This document shows positions 19,830 through 29,693 of a DNA stretch of 64,000 nt, one piece after another. The notes beneath the pieces were generated by a model. That model saw nothing but the letters and a program-made list of their open reading frames with translations, had not been told where the DNA came from and searched no databases. Location of the stretch: the NCBI GenBank assembly GCA_030601845.1, contig JAUWAY010000001.1:62001-126000 (forward strand), in the 5' to 3' direction. The stretch comes from Phycisphaerae bacterium (GTDB lineage: Bacteria; Planctomycetota; Phycisphaerae; Sedimentisphaerales; Anaerobacaceae). Every line of letters starts with the position of its first letter. The first letter of the stretch is position 1. Both the position numbers and the translations under genes were made by a program.

Positions 19830-21221
19830 ATGAGATACCGCAAACTAATGACAATTCTAATAGCCATTTGTGCAATCGCGTGCACAGATACTGCTAAGGC
19901 CGGCTGGAGTACAAAAAAGAAGATAGAGATTTGTACGGCGAATCCGGCATATTGGCAATATGACGAGAAACCAGTGCTGCTGCTGGGTGGCAGCAAAAAC
20001 GACAATCTCTTTCAGAATCCCGATCTGAAAAAGCATCTGGATTTGCTTAAGTCCGTGGGTGGTAACTACATTCGAAACACGATGAGTTCACGAAATGATA
20101 AAGGGTTTGAAGTTCAGCCGTTCAAGAAGTTATCGAGCGGAAAGTATGACCTTGACCGGTGGAACGAGGAATACTGGAAGCGGTTCCATAATATGCTGAG
20201 GTGGACACAAGAACGGGATATTATCGTTCAGATAGAGGTCTGGGCGACATTCGACTACTATCAGGACAACTGGGCGGTCAATCCGTTCAACCCGAAGAAC
20301 AACATCAACTATACCGCTGAGGAAACGGGGTTGCCTGTGCAGGTCAACAGCCATCCGATGCGGTGTGGGAATAATTTTTTCTGGTCGGTGCCGGCGGAAA
20401 GAAACCAGAAAACCGTGCTCAAGTTCCAGCAGCGCTTTGTGGACAAAATGCTTTCCTATTCGCTGAGGTTTGGCCACGTGCTCTACTGTATGAACAACGA
20501 GACGTCGGTCACGCCGGAGTGGGGAAAATACTGGTCGCAATACATCAAGGCAAAGGCGAAGAAGACCGGCGTTAAGGTTCACACCACGGAGATGTGGAAG
20601 AGGCAGGATATGGCGGCAGGCATCGATAACAGGTATCACGACCCTGTGGCTTATTCATTCGTTGACATTTCGCAGAATAACCACCAAAAAGGGCAAGGGC
20701 ACTGGGACGATATGCAGCGTCAGCGACAGTTTATAGCCAGCCAAATTTGCCCGGTCAACAACGTAAAAATCTATGGCGCTGACGAGTATGGACGGTTCGG
20801 CATGGACCGGGATGGTATGGAGCGGTTCTGGCGGAATATTTTCGGCGGGATGGCGTCGGCACGGTTCCATCGCCCACCTGCGGGGCTTGGGCTTAGTGAA
20901 AAGGCACAGGCCAATATCCGGAGCATGCGACTGCTCACGGATGAGATGGATATCTTCAGATGTGCACCTGGCAATGATTTGCTCTCGGACAGGAAGCCCA
21001 ACGAGGCCTACTGCCTGGCGAACCCTGGTAAGGAATACGCGGTCTATTTTCCGGATGGTGGAGAAGTTGTGCTGGATATAGAGTCGCTGAAGAAGCCGGC
21101 TACGGTCCGGTGGCTGGATATTATGAAAAGCCGATGGAAAAAACCCCAAAAGATTGATGCGCGAGACAAAATGACATTGCAGTGCCCATCGCGAGGATAT
21201 TGGGCGGTTCTGGTTCAATAG
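19830..21221 (+). CDS. Secreted glycoside-hydrolase-like (TIM-barrel) protein
   Basis: 463 aa; signal peptide; PVLLLGGSKNDNLFQNPDLKKHLDLLKSVGGNYIRNTMS; HVLYCMNNETSVTPEWGKYWSQYIK. Confidence 0.65.
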   Translation: MRYRKLMTILIAICAIACTDTAKAGWSTKKKIEICTANPAYWQYDEKPVLLLGGSKNDNLFQNPDLKKHLDLLKSVGGNYIRNTMSSRNDKGFEVQPFKKLSSGKYDLDRWNEEYWKRFHNMLRWTQERDIIVQIEVWATFDYYQDNWAVNPFNPKNNINYTAEETGLPVQVNSHPMRCGNNFFWSVPAERNQKTVLKFQQRFVDKMLSYSLRFGHVLYCMNNETSVTPEWGKYWSQYIKAKAKKTGVKVHTTEMWKRQDMAAGIDNRYHDPVAYSFVDISQNNHQKGQGHWDDMQRQRQFIASQICPVNNVKIYGADEYGRFGMDRDGMERFWRNIFGGMASARFHRPPAGLGLSEKAQANIRSMRLLTDEMDIFRCAPGNDLLSDRKPNEAYCLANPGKEYAVYFPDGGEVVLDIESLKKPATVRWLDIMKSRWKKPQKIDARDKMTLQCPSRGYWAVLVQ

Positions 21222-21237
21222 TGAGTTTGCCGGTTAT

Positions 21238-22596
21238 ATGCGACAGACGCAGAAGAAAACCAAAATATATACGGTCAGCCAGGTTAATTCGCTAATCAAG
21301 GGGATTCTGGAAAATAATCTGCCCGGGCGGCTGACCGTCACGGGCGAGATAACGGACTGGAAACTGCATAGCAGCGGGCACTGCTACTTTCTGCTCAAAG
21401 ATGAATTTTCGCAACTGCCTTGTGTTATGTGGAAAAGCAAGTTCAGCAAGGTCAAATTCGAGCCGGAAAACGGGTTGGCAATAATAGCTAAGGGCCACAT
21501 CGATGTCTATTCGCCGCAGGGCAAATACCAGTTCTACGTTGAATCGATGCAGCCGGCCGGAGTTGGCGCGCTGCAGCTGGCTTTTGAGCAGATGGTCAGG
21601 CGGCTTGAAAAGCAGGGTCTTTTTGACGACGTGCACAAGAAGGCGTTGCCGGCATATCCGGAAAGAATAGGGATATTGACCAGCGAATCGGGGGCGGCGG
21701 TGGAAGATATTAAGGACAGTATTTGGAACCGCTGGCCCTGCGTGAGATTGTTTCTATATCCGGTTTTGGTTCAGGGCGAAGGAGCAGCGGAAGAGATTGC
21801 GTCAGCCATCAGGGATGTAAACAGACGTAATAAAAAACTGAAATTGGATGTTCTGATTGTCGGCAGGGGCGGCGGGTCACTGGAGGATTTATGGGCGTTC
21901 AACGAGGAGGTTCTGGCCAGAGCGATTTTTGATTCAAAGATACCTATCATAAGTGCGGTTGGCCACGAGGTTGACACCACAATCGCGGACTTGGTTGCCG
22001 ATGCGAGGGCATCCACACCGACAAAAGCCGGCGTTGTCGCAGTTCCGGATATGCAGGAAGTTTTAGGGCAGTTGGTTAGTATGGAACGCAGATTAACAAG
22101 CCAGGCAAAGGCGAAGGTGAAACTGGCACAGCAGAATCTGGAAATTATTTTGGCTAATGCCGTATTCAGACATCCGCTTTTGCCGGTGCGTAACGCCGAG
22201 CAGCAGTTGGATGAGCTTGGTGTGAAGCTGGCCGATTTGATGAAACAAGTGCTGGTCGAGGCACGGGAGAAGTTACACGCAGGTTACGAGCAGGTCAGAA
22301 AGATTGAGCCGCATCGGCTTTTAGGCAAAAAAACGGTCGATTTGAATAATTTGAAAAACCGGGCGAGTGCAGCGATGCTGACCGTCATTAACAGGTGCCG
22401 CTTGCAGCTTACATCGCAGGTAAATCTGTTGGCGGGACTGAATCCAAAATCGGTTTTGCAGCGGGGATACAGTATTACCACCAACAAAAAGACCGGCCTT
22501 TTGGTGAGGAATTTAGAGGATATTCGAATCGGAGATTATCTGATTACCGAACTTGCAGACGAAAAATTGATTGAAAGTGAAGTAACGAAGAAATAA
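21238..22596 (+). CDS. xseA: Exodeoxyribonuclease VII large subunit
   Basis: YTVSQVNSLIKGILENNLPGRLTVTGEITDWKLHSSGHCYFLLKDE; ERIGILTSESGAAVEDI; RGGGSLEDLWAFN. Confidence 0.95.
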   Translation: MRQTQKKTKIYTVSQVNSLIKGILENNLPGRLTVTGEITDWKLHSSGHCYFLLKDEFSQLPCVMWKSKFSKVKFEPENGLAIIAKGHIDVYSPQGKYQFYVESMQPAGVGALQLAFEQMVRRLEKQGLFDDVHKKALPAYPERIGILTSESGAAVEDIKDSIWNRWPCVRLFLYPVLVQGEGAAEEIASAIRDVNRRNKKLKLDVLIVGRGGGSLEDLWAFNEEVLARAIFDSKIPIISAVGHEVDTTIADLVADARASTPTKAGVVAVPDMQEVLGQLVSMERRLTSQAKAKVKLAQQNLEIILANAVFRHPLLPVRNAEQQLDELGVKLADLMKQVLVEAREKLHAGYEQVRKIEPHRLLGKKTVDLNNLKNRASAAMLTVINRCRLQLTSQVNLLAGLNPKSVLQRGYSITTNKKTGLLVRNLEDIRIGDYLITELADEKLIESEVTKK

Positions 22597-22601
22597 GAAA
22601 A

Positions 22602-22742
22602 GCCACAGAGTGCACAGAGGCCACAGAGATATAAATAAAATAGCCATAGAGGGCACAAAGAGCACAGAGATATTATAAAAAAATTGCCACGAAGACACGA
22701 AAAAATTAAACCACGGACTTCACGAATTACGCGGAGAAATAA
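22602..22742. repeat. Degenerate ~9-10-nt repeats (ccacagag / cacgaa type)
   Basis: gccacagagtgcacagaggccacagag...gccacgaagacacgaaaa...ccacggacttcacgaattacgcggag. Confidence 0.75.
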
Positions 22743-23053
22743 AGCAAAAGTGGAAATCAAAATAAGTTATTGTTTTATAAGCTCAAGTTTGCTAAAGTTC
22801 TGTAGATGCCCCGAGAGAAAATCTATGAGATAAAAACAGCTTAAATATTTATCCGAGAGAGCGAAAGTATTATAGAAACTGACCAAAAATATTTGCCAAG
22901 CGAAAATAGAATCGTTTGGTTAGCCCCGCGGAGACTGGTTTTTCGGATAGTTGCAATAAACAATGAACTTGCTTTATTCGCGCCTTAGCGTTGAAAAATG
23001 GAATATATATAAATATGCTGTCACCGGATTTCAGGATTACGGACTACTGTATT

Positions 23054-23767
23054 TTATGCTACAGTATCTTTCACTGTGGCACAAAATATAAAGGATTTCC
23101 AGAACAACATTAACAAGAGACGAAAACCTTTACCTTGAAAATTAATGTGCGAATGAGCAAACACATCAGGACAAACACCAGCAAGATGGTTCAACTGCAA
23201 AGCAAATTTATATGGCTCGATAATTTCGGAAGGCTTAGCGTAGAAATCCATGCGGATAATCTGCTGTTCCTCAAAATATCGCTCTGTAGATAAAAAAAGA
23301 ATTCCCCGAGCAATCTTTGCAGCAACCCTTTCAATTCGCCCTCCATCGAGAGTAAATCGAGACAAGCCATCTGGCAAGTGTATACCTCTTTCGGTTGTGG
23401 TAACTGCCGTCGAAAGAATTTTCTGAATTATATTACGCGTCTGTGGTTTTTGCGCTCTTCTTTGGATATCTTTAGAACATAAACTTCCCATCCGAGGATT
23501 GTTTATAGTGATTATTGGATACAGCGAATGATAAAAATATTCCTCATCCTGCTTGTAGTCTTCGTTACAAGCCTTATGAGAAGGTGCGAGATTTAAGTTA
23601 AGGTTTCGCGACGCACGAACCCGTTTCGGGTAAAACTGCTTAGGAGGAACATGATCCATTGACAGTTCCATTGCATTGTTTTTGAGGTTAGACTCTATTG
23701 CCTTGCCACAAAGATAGCAAATACATTTAGTAGAGGTTTTTGCCATTATCATTCCGAAAGATTGCAT
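23054..23767 (-). CDS. HNH endonuclease-like protein
   Basis: CYLCGKAIESNLKNNAMELSMDHVPPKQFYPKRV...NLNLAPSHKACNEDYKQDEEYF: CxxC, DHVPP, N...H..CN pattern. Confidence 0.75.
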   Translation of the reverse strand: MQSFGMIMAKTSTKCICYLCGKAIESNLKNNAMELSMDHVPPKQFYPKRVRASRNLNLNLAPSHKACNEDYKQDEEYFYHSLYPIITINNPRMGSLCSKDIQRRAQKPQTRNIIQKILSTAVTTTERGIHLPDGLSRFTLDGGRIERVAAKIARGILFLSTERYFEEQQIIRMDFYAKPSEIIEPYKFALQLNHLAGVCPDVFAHSHINFQGKGFRLLLMLFWKSFIFCATVKDTVA

Positions 23768-24120
23768 TCCGCCTCAAAGAGAGAATCTCGAACTTCGGAA
23801 ATGGATTTACAAGGGAGTAGTCGGTCACGAAGGATATCCAAGGGATGTTTTGGCTCCAAGGCCGATGGATCTTGAAACATTATCATCATCTTGCGAACAT
23901 AATGTTCATAACCACCAGCCATTGTGGGATTATATTCCCAAATCGTTTGGATGGGCCAGAAGCCGAAAAAGACAAGCTTTTTTATTTTAACACTTGGCAT
24001 CGGAACGGTCACTATAGAGATAAGCACTCTCTCGCCATTATCAAGCTTGATTTGGCAATAGCATAGATAATCATTATTTGCATATGTAACTACCTTTCCC
24101 ATATAACCGCTCCAAGGCAT
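23749..24120 (-). CDS. Hypothetical protein overlapping the HNH gene
   Basis: 123-aa ORF just upstream of, and overlapping, the HNH ORF on the same strand. Confidence 0.55.
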   Translation of the reverse strand: MPWSGYMGKVVTYANNDYLCYCQIKLDNGERVLISIVTVPMPSVKIKKLVFFGFWPIQTIWEYNPTMAGGYEHYVRKMMIMFQDPSALEPKHPLDILRDRLLPCKSISEVRDSLFEAECNLSE

Positions 24121-24203
24121 TACAAATCATGATACAACTTTCATTGATTTTATACTGCCATTATCCTCCCAATTGTCGCCAAAGACAAGCCAATTTTCGC
24201 CGC

Positions 24204-24236
24204 TTCCGCCTTCGCCGAGGCTACGGCGGACAAGCG
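24204..24236. repeat. REP-like palindromic element (copy 1)
   Basis: ttccgccttcgccgaggctacggcggacaagcg; ccgcc...ggcgg stem. Second copy inverted at 50008-50040. Confidence 0.7.
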
Positions 24237-24470
24237 TCGTTCGTGAATAGTATCTCGTAGTTAAATTGGCCTGAATAAGGCCAATAAATGAGTTTTTGGC
24301 CTAAAAATGAATTAGTGCCAATTCGTGTTAACTTGTGCCCATTGGTATTCGTGGCTAATCCTTTTGTGCTTTTTTACGGCTAATTTTCTCTATTGCAGAA
24401 AGCCAAACCCAATGGTATATAATTATGTGTCCTGCTGACGGCCGGTAGGTGCTTAAAAACAAATTAAAAA

Positions 24471-24615
24471 TTAACGTATTGTGCGAGTTTCCAAAAACGC
24501 TGTTTTTAGCTCAATAATAAGGCTAATTTTTGGGTTTCAGCCCAACAGTTTTATCAAAACCTTGCTTTTGAGCTATAAATCAAGATTCCTATAAAAAACT
24601 CGCACAACGCGTTAA
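24471..24615. repeat. 145-bp MITE-like/hairpin element
   Basis: Terminal arms ttaacgtattgtgcgagttt and aaactcgcacaacgcgttaa are complementary at 18 of 20 positions; nested internal inverted repeats. Confidence 0.8.
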
Positions 24616-24635
24616 AAATTAAGGAAATTTGAGAT

Positions 24636-24878
24636 ATGAGCGAAAAACAAAAAAATGATATTGGCAAATTGAGCTTTGAAGAGGCGATTAAGGAGCTTAC
24701 CGGCATTGTGGGTAAGATAGAGCAAGGCGAAATTGCCCTGGCCGATAGTCTCGGGCAGTATGAAAGAGGGATGGCCTTGATTAAACATTGCAGGGGCATA
24801 TTGCAGAAAGCCGAGAAACGAATTGAGAAGATATCCAAAGAAGAGGAGTCAGGAGGAAAAAGAAAAACACACGAATAA
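24636..24878 (+). CDS. xseB: Exodeoxyribonuclease VII small subunit
   Basis: LSFEEAIKELTGIVGKIEQGEIALADSLGQYERGMALIKHCRGILQKAEKRIEKI. Confidence 0.95.
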   Translation: MSEKQKNDIGKLSFEEAIKELTGIVGKIEQGEIALADSLGQYERGMALIKHCRGILQKAEKRIEKISKEEESGGKRKTHE

Positions 24879-24919
24879 CGGATGAAATTCTGTGACTCGA
24901 TTCTCATTGTTGGTTTTAT

Positions 24920-24954
24920 CGAGTCACGAGGCACGAGCGACGAGTCACGAAAAA
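24920..24954. repeat. Heptad array abutting tRNA-Leu
   Basis: cgagtca cgaggca cgagcga cgagtca cgaaaaa. Confidence 0.85.
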
Positions 24955-24955
24955 A

Positions 24956-25039
24956 GCGAGCGTGGCGGAATTGGCAGACGCGCAAGGTTTAGGTCCTTGT
25001 GTCCTTAGGGACGTGGAGGTTCGAATCCTCTCGCTCGCA
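24956..25039 (+). tRNA. tRNA-Leu, anticodon UAG
   Basis: gcgagcg acceptor pairs with cgctcgc; anticodon loop tttaggt in caagg/ccttg stem; long variable arm; ggaggttcgaatcctct T-arm; no encoded CCA. Confidence 0.95.
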
Positions 25040-25088
25040 GTTTTTATAGAGAGTACAATTCCATCGAGAATGCAAAGGGAGACATAAG

Positions 25089-26528
25089 ATGAAATACCAT
25101 CAAACCAGAAGACAATTTTTGAAGGCTGTTGGCCTGGGAGCGGCGTCACTGGCGGTGCCGGGAGACGTGTTGGCCGGCAAAAGGCCGGCGCGAAAACCAA
25201 ACGTGCTGTTGTACGTAGTAGACGACCAAGGCAGCGATGATGCGGGCTGTTACGGCAACCGCGTAATTAAGACGCCCGGTCTCGATTTGCTGGCCAGCGA
25301 GGGGACGGTCTTTACGCACGGCTTCTGCACCACCGCCAGCTGCAGCGCCAGCCGGTCGGTGATTCTGTCGGGCCAGTACAATCACGCCACCGGCCAGTAC
25401 GGCCACATGCACAGCTACCACCACTTTGTGAGTTTTCCGAACATCAAGACTCTGCCGGTGCTGCTGGCCGGCGCTGGATACCGTACCATCTCGGTGGGCA
25501 AGTATCACGTGGCGCCGGAGGAGGTTTATCACTTTCAGCACTACCCCACCGGTAATCGGCTCCGGCCGGCGGAGCGACAGAAAGACGGCTCACCGGTGCA
25601 GATGGCCGAGATTTGCAGGGAATTTATTGCCGCCGACAAGAGGCCGTTTTTTCTCTACTTCTGCACGCACGAACCGCACCGTCCATTTCAACGTGAAGGC
25701 TCGGACACGTTCGACCCAAAGGACGTAATCGTCCCACCATATCTGCCGGATACGCCCGAGTGCCGGGAAGAGCTGGCCAAGTACTATGGGTCCGTGCAGC
25801 GTGCCGACAGCGGGCTTGTCCGGCTGATGGAAATCCTCAGAGAGACCGGCCACTGGGACGATACGATGATAATCTATATCTCCGACAACGGTATTGCATT
25901 TCCCGGGGCCAAGACGACTTTGTATGAGCCGGGTATGCGACTGCCCTGTGTTGTGCGCAATCCCTTCGCGAAAAAGAAAGGGGTCGTGACGGACGCGATG
26001 GTTACCTGGGCCGACATCACGCCGACCATACTCGATTTTGCCGGTGCGATGCCCGATGAGGCAGATTTCCACGGCCGGTCGTTTTTGTCAGTGTTGGAAA
26101 AGGAGCACCCCCGCCGTTTTGCTTTGCAAAGACGAAGCAGCGGGGACTGGAACGAAATTTACGCATCACATACATTCCACGAAATAACGATGTATTACCC
26201 AATGCGTGTTGTGCGTGGGCGGCGCTACAAGCTGCTCTGGAACATCGCACACGGTTTGAGTTATCCGTTTGCCTCCGACCTATGGGAGTCGGCGACCTGG
26301 CAGGGTATCTTGAAACGCGGTGAGAAAGTATATGGCCGGCGCAGCATCGAGGCGTACCTTCACCGGCCGAAATCCGAGCTGTACGACCTGCAAAACGACC
26401 CCCACGAGGTCAAGAACCTGGCAGACGACCCAAAGCACGCCAAGGTCCTGGAAGAACTTAAGAGCAAGCTAAAGGCCTTCCAGGAGCGCACCAAAGACCC
26501 GTGGATTCTCAAGTGGGAGTATGAATAA
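25089..26528 (+). CDS. Sulfatase, Cys-type, with Tat-like signal
   Basis: RRQFLKAVGLGAASLAVPG leader; CSASRSVILSGQ formylglycine motif; NVLLYVVDDQGSDD metal site. Confidence 0.9.
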   Translation: MKYHQTRRQFLKAVGLGAASLAVPGDVLAGKRPARKPNVLLYVVDDQGSDDAGCYGNRVIKTPGLDLLASEGTVFTHGFCTTASCSASRSVILSGQYNHATGQYGHMHSYHHFVSFPNIKTLPVLLAGAGYRTISVGKYHVAPEEVYHFQHYPTGNRLRPAERQKDGSPVQMAEICREFIAADKRPFFLYFCTHEPHRPFQREGSDTFDPKDVIVPPYLPDTPECREELAKYYGSVQRADSGLVRLMEILRETGHWDDTMIIYISDNGIAFPGAKTTLYEPGMRLPCVVRNPFAKKKGVVTDAMVTWADITPTILDFAGAMPDEADFHGRSFLSVLEKEHPRRFALQRRSSGDWNEIYASHTFHEITMYYPMRVVRGRRYKLLWNIAHGLSYPFASDLWESATWQGILKRGEKVYGRRSIEAYLHRPKSELYDLQNDPHEVKNLADDPKHAKVLEELKSKLKAFQERTKDPWILKWEYE

Positions 26529-26650
26529 TCGCGGATTCCGCGAGAGGCTGCTTGTGTGTTGGCTGGGAACCGAAAGGTCAAAGCCTTGTCATCGCATAGG
26601 CGACAGGCAAACAACAGCAAGGCCGTGTGGTATAAATTTAAGGGAACAAA

Positions 26651-28306
26651 ATGAGAAAGATTGTATTTTGCATTTCTGCAAGTGTGATTGCTGCGTTTTT
26701 AGTTGGTTCCAGCATAGCTGAGCCTACATCAGATATCAATGCCAAGGTTGCTCAAATAGATATTGGTACAGCAACTCTTGATGATGTTATCCGGGTTTTC
26801 GGCGAGCCGGAAAAATACGTCTGGGGTAATCAGACCTTCACGAAGGACAACCTGCCTTCAAATTACATCGCCTTTTATCCAGGCGGGTTTAGTGTGTATA
26901 TGAGCGGGGGGCAGATTCGTGAACTACGACACACTCAGCCCGGTTATGTCTTCCGCGGCAAGCTCCAGGTGGGTTCTTCGCTTGATGAAGTCCTTGATGC
27001 GGTCGGCCAGCCGACGCAAGTGGTCGAAGGCCAACCAAATGAATGGAAAAATGACGTTCTGTACAAGGATATCGATGGGAGAAAGGGATACTGCTACTAC
27101 GGTCGTGCCGACCAAGGCGTTCGATTTTTCTTCGGGGACTATAAAGTAACTGCGCTGTATGTAACCCGCAGTGATTATCAAGCCGGTGATGTAAGTCCGA
27201 CCGACACCAAGAAGATAAAACCAAAGGGCAAGAGCGGTTCGTTCCAAACAGTTCGGCCAATAACTTCGGTCAATGAATTTGATGACGTCCGCTGGAAAGA
27301 TATGAGCAAGCTGGATTTGTCCGACAGAAGGGGTCTTATCGCAACGCTAACGTTTAACCAGAAGACGGTTTGGCCGGAACCCGCCAAAATGCCCGCGGGA
27401 TGGGATCCGAATAAAGTGCTAACCAACACAATGAACCCCGGCTTCGGTGTTCGCAGTCTCCACCGGCAGGGCATTACCGGCAAAGGCGTAAATGTAGCCA
27501 TCATCGACCAAGCTATGTATCTGGACCACCCTGAATTCGCTGGAAAGATTGCCACCTATCACGACTTGGCTGCTGGGAATAAAAGCAGTATGCACGGCCC
27601 GGCGGTAACCAGCTTACTCGTGGGGACCAACTGTGGGACGGCCCCGGATACGCGGGTATATTATGTTGCGGCCCGGGATGGCGTTTATGAAGTTGATTAT
27701 GCAGAGGGCCTTGACTGGATTGTCGAACAAAACAAAGTGCTCCCAGCCTCGGAAAAAATTCGCGTTGTTTCAGTTTCGGCGGCGCCCGGTGTGGCCGGTA
27801 CACCGTCCAAGCCCAATCAGAAGAAGTGGAACCATGCCTATACCACAGCCGAACAAGCAGGTATCCTTGTGCTGGACTGCACCAGCGAACGCGGGTTCAT
27901 TGGTCCGTGTTGGTACAATGCCAGAGTTCCAGAGAATGTCAGCCGGTGTACCCCTGGCTTTCCGGAAAGACAAGGATTTCGTGCACGCCCAGAAAGCATT
28001 CTTGTTCCCTGTTCGCTTCGGACTACTGCCGAGGAGTATGACAAGGGCGATTTCAGCTATCAATATTGTGGTACCGGCGGATTGAGCTGGTCGATTCCAT
28101 ACTGTGCCGGCGTGCTCGCTCTCGGCTGGCAGGTTAATCCCGACCTTGGACCACAGCAGATGCGGGAACTGCTTTTCAAATCGGCCTATACGAAGAAAGA
28201 CGGCGCAAAAATCATCAGCCCGAGCAGGTTCATCCATCTTGTGAGAATGGTTAGAGTAACTCAAAGAAATGAGAGAAGGGGATATCGCCCGGTGGGCAGG
28301 CAATAG
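26651..28306 (+). CDS. Secreted S8 (subtilisin-like) serine protease
   Basis: Signal peptide; NVAIIDQAMYLDHPEF (Asp), SSMHGPAVTSLLVG (His), GGLSWSIPYCAGVLAL (Ser). Confidence 0.75.
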   Translation: MRKIVFCISASVIAAFLVGSSIAEPTSDINAKVAQIDIGTATLDDVIRVFGEPEKYVWGNQTFTKDNLPSNYIAFYPGGFSVYMSGGQIRELRHTQPGYVFRGKLQVGSSLDEVLDAVGQPTQVVEGQPNEWKNDVLYKDIDGRKGYCYYGRADQGVRFFFGDYKVTALYVTRSDYQAGDVSPTDTKKIKPKGKSGSFQTVRPITSVNEFDDVRWKDMSKLDLSDRRGLIATLTFNQKTVWPEPAKMPAGWDPNKVLTNTMNPGFGVRSLHRQGITGKGVNVAIIDQAMYLDHPEFAGKIATYHDLAAGNKSSMHGPAVTSLLVGTNCGTAPDTRVYYVAARDGVYEVDYAEGLDWIVEQNKVLPASEKIRVVSVSAAPGVAGTPSKPNQKKWNHAYTTAEQAGILVLDCTSERGFIGPCWYNARVPENVSRCTPGFPERQGFRARPESILVPCSLRTTAEEYDKGDFSYQYCGTGGLSWSIPYCAGVLALGWQVNPDLGPQQMRELLFKSAYTKKDGAKIISPSRFIHLVRMVRVTQRNERRGYRPVGRQ

Positions 28307-28340
28307 CAAGACAGTGTGGTAAAAATTTAGGGGGTTAAAA

Positions 28341-29669
28341 ATGGTCAGCAAATATTTTGAATTGAGAGAAAAGCAGACAAGTGTCAGGGTCGAGCTCGTG
28401 GCGGGGATTACGACATTTCTTACAATGGCGTATATCATTTTCGTCAATCCGAACATTCTGAGCGAGACGGGAATGGATAAAAATGCGCTGATAGCTGTTA
28501 CCTGCATAGTTACCGCTATTGCCACCATTGTCGTAGGGGTTTTTGCGAAGGCGCCGATAGCGATGGCACCAGGGATGGGACTTAACGCCTTTTTCACATA
28601 CAGTCTCGTGTTGGGCGACAAAATTAGCTGGGAAACGGCGTTGGGGGTGGTGTTTCTTTCGGGACTGTTTTTTCTGCTGTTAACACTATTGGGTTTGAGA
28701 AAAAGAATAGTCGAGGCGATACCGGTTAGTTTGATTTCGGCGATATCGGTTGGTATAGGATTGTTTATCACGTTTATTGGACTGGTTAAGCTTGGGGTGG
28801 TTGTTAATAACGAGGCGACACTTGTCTCAGCGGGCCAATTGACGCCGACGGTGCTGATAGGTCTGTGCGGGCTGATTGTAATGGTCTTTCTTGAGACGAA
28901 AAAAATAAAAGGCGCATTGTTAATTGGTATTGTTTTTTCGACTGCTCTGGCTGCAATCTTCGGATATATACAAAAGCCAACAGAAATAATCAGCCTGCAT
29001 CTTGATATAAAGGCCGTGGCGTTTCATCTTGATATTTTAGGGGCGCTTAAGTGGAGTCTGTTCGCAAGCATCTTCAGTTTGATGTTTATGGATATGTTTG
29101 ACAGTATCGGGACTCTGGTGGCGTGCTGTCACCAGGCGAATATGGTCGACGAGAAAAACAAAATAAAAGGGCTGGACAGGTTGTTAGGTATCGATGCCGC
29201 TGCGACTATGATAGGTGCGGTATTAGGGACATCGACCACAACTTCGTATATCGAATCGGCGGCAGGTATTGAGCAGGGTGGGCGGTCCGGATTGACTTCA
29301 ATAGTTACGGGCGTTTTATTTTTGCTGGCACTATTGTTTGTCCCGATCGTGAGGATAGTGCCGGAATATGCAACGGCGCCGGCGCTTATTATGGTTGGGC
29401 TGTTCATGATGAAAGAAGTCAAGAGAATAGATTTTGCGAATCTGGAAGAGGCGTTTCCTGCATTTATCATAATAGTGATGATTGCTTTGAGCTACAGCAT
29501 TAGCACCGGATTGGCGTTCGGATTTATATCATTTACCCTCATAAAAATAGTTTCCGGCAAAGCAAGAGAAATAAGAGCGGCGATGTGGATTATTGCGTTC
29601 TTGTCCGTACTGTTTTTGACACTTGACCAGCTAAACGTTACAATCCAGCGATTAAAAGACATTACTTAA
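28341..29669 (+). CDS. NCS2 family purine permease (AzgA-like)
   Basis: ELVAGITTFLTMAYIIFVNPNILSETGMDKNALIAVTCIVTAIATIVVGVFAKAPIAMAPGMGLNAFFTYS; GTSTTTSYIESAAGIEQGGRSGLTSIVTG. Confidence 0.95.
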   Translation: MVSKYFELREKQTSVRVELVAGITTFLTMAYIIFVNPNILSETGMDKNALIAVTCIVTAIATIVVGVFAKAPIAMAPGMGLNAFFTYSLVLGDKISWETALGVVFLSGLFFLLLTLLGLRKRIVEAIPVSLISAISVGIGLFITFIGLVKLGVVVNNEATLVSAGQLTPTVLIGLCGLIVMVFLETKKIKGALLIGIVFSTALAAIFGYIQKPTEIISLHLDIKAVAFHLDILGALKWSLFASIFSLMFMDMFDSIGTLVACCHQANMVDEKNKIKGLDRLLGIDAAATMIGAVLGTSTTTSYIESAAGIEQGGRSGLTSIVTGVLFLLALLFVPIVRIVPEYATAPALIMVGLFMMKEVKRIDFANLEEAFPAFIIIVMIALSYSISTGLAFGFISFTLIKIVSGKAREIRAAMWIIAFLSVLFLTLDQLNVTIQRLKDIT

Positions 29670-29693
29670 ACCGGATTTTGTGAGGAAAAGCTC

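Noticed and set aside
25146-26072. Antisense ORFs under the sulfatase gene
   Set aside because: Sense sulfatase has clear catalytic motifs; the antisense ORFs have none.
28018-28130. Possible loss of the S8 catalytic serine
   Set aside because: GGLSWSIPYCAG still fits the G-x-S-x-[AS]-x-P pattern, and Asp and His motifs are present, so inactivity cannot be claimed.
27770-28771. 333-aa minus-strand ORF overlapping the S8 gene and permease
   Set aside because: Fully antisense to two well-supported genes; residue pattern is that of an antisense frame.
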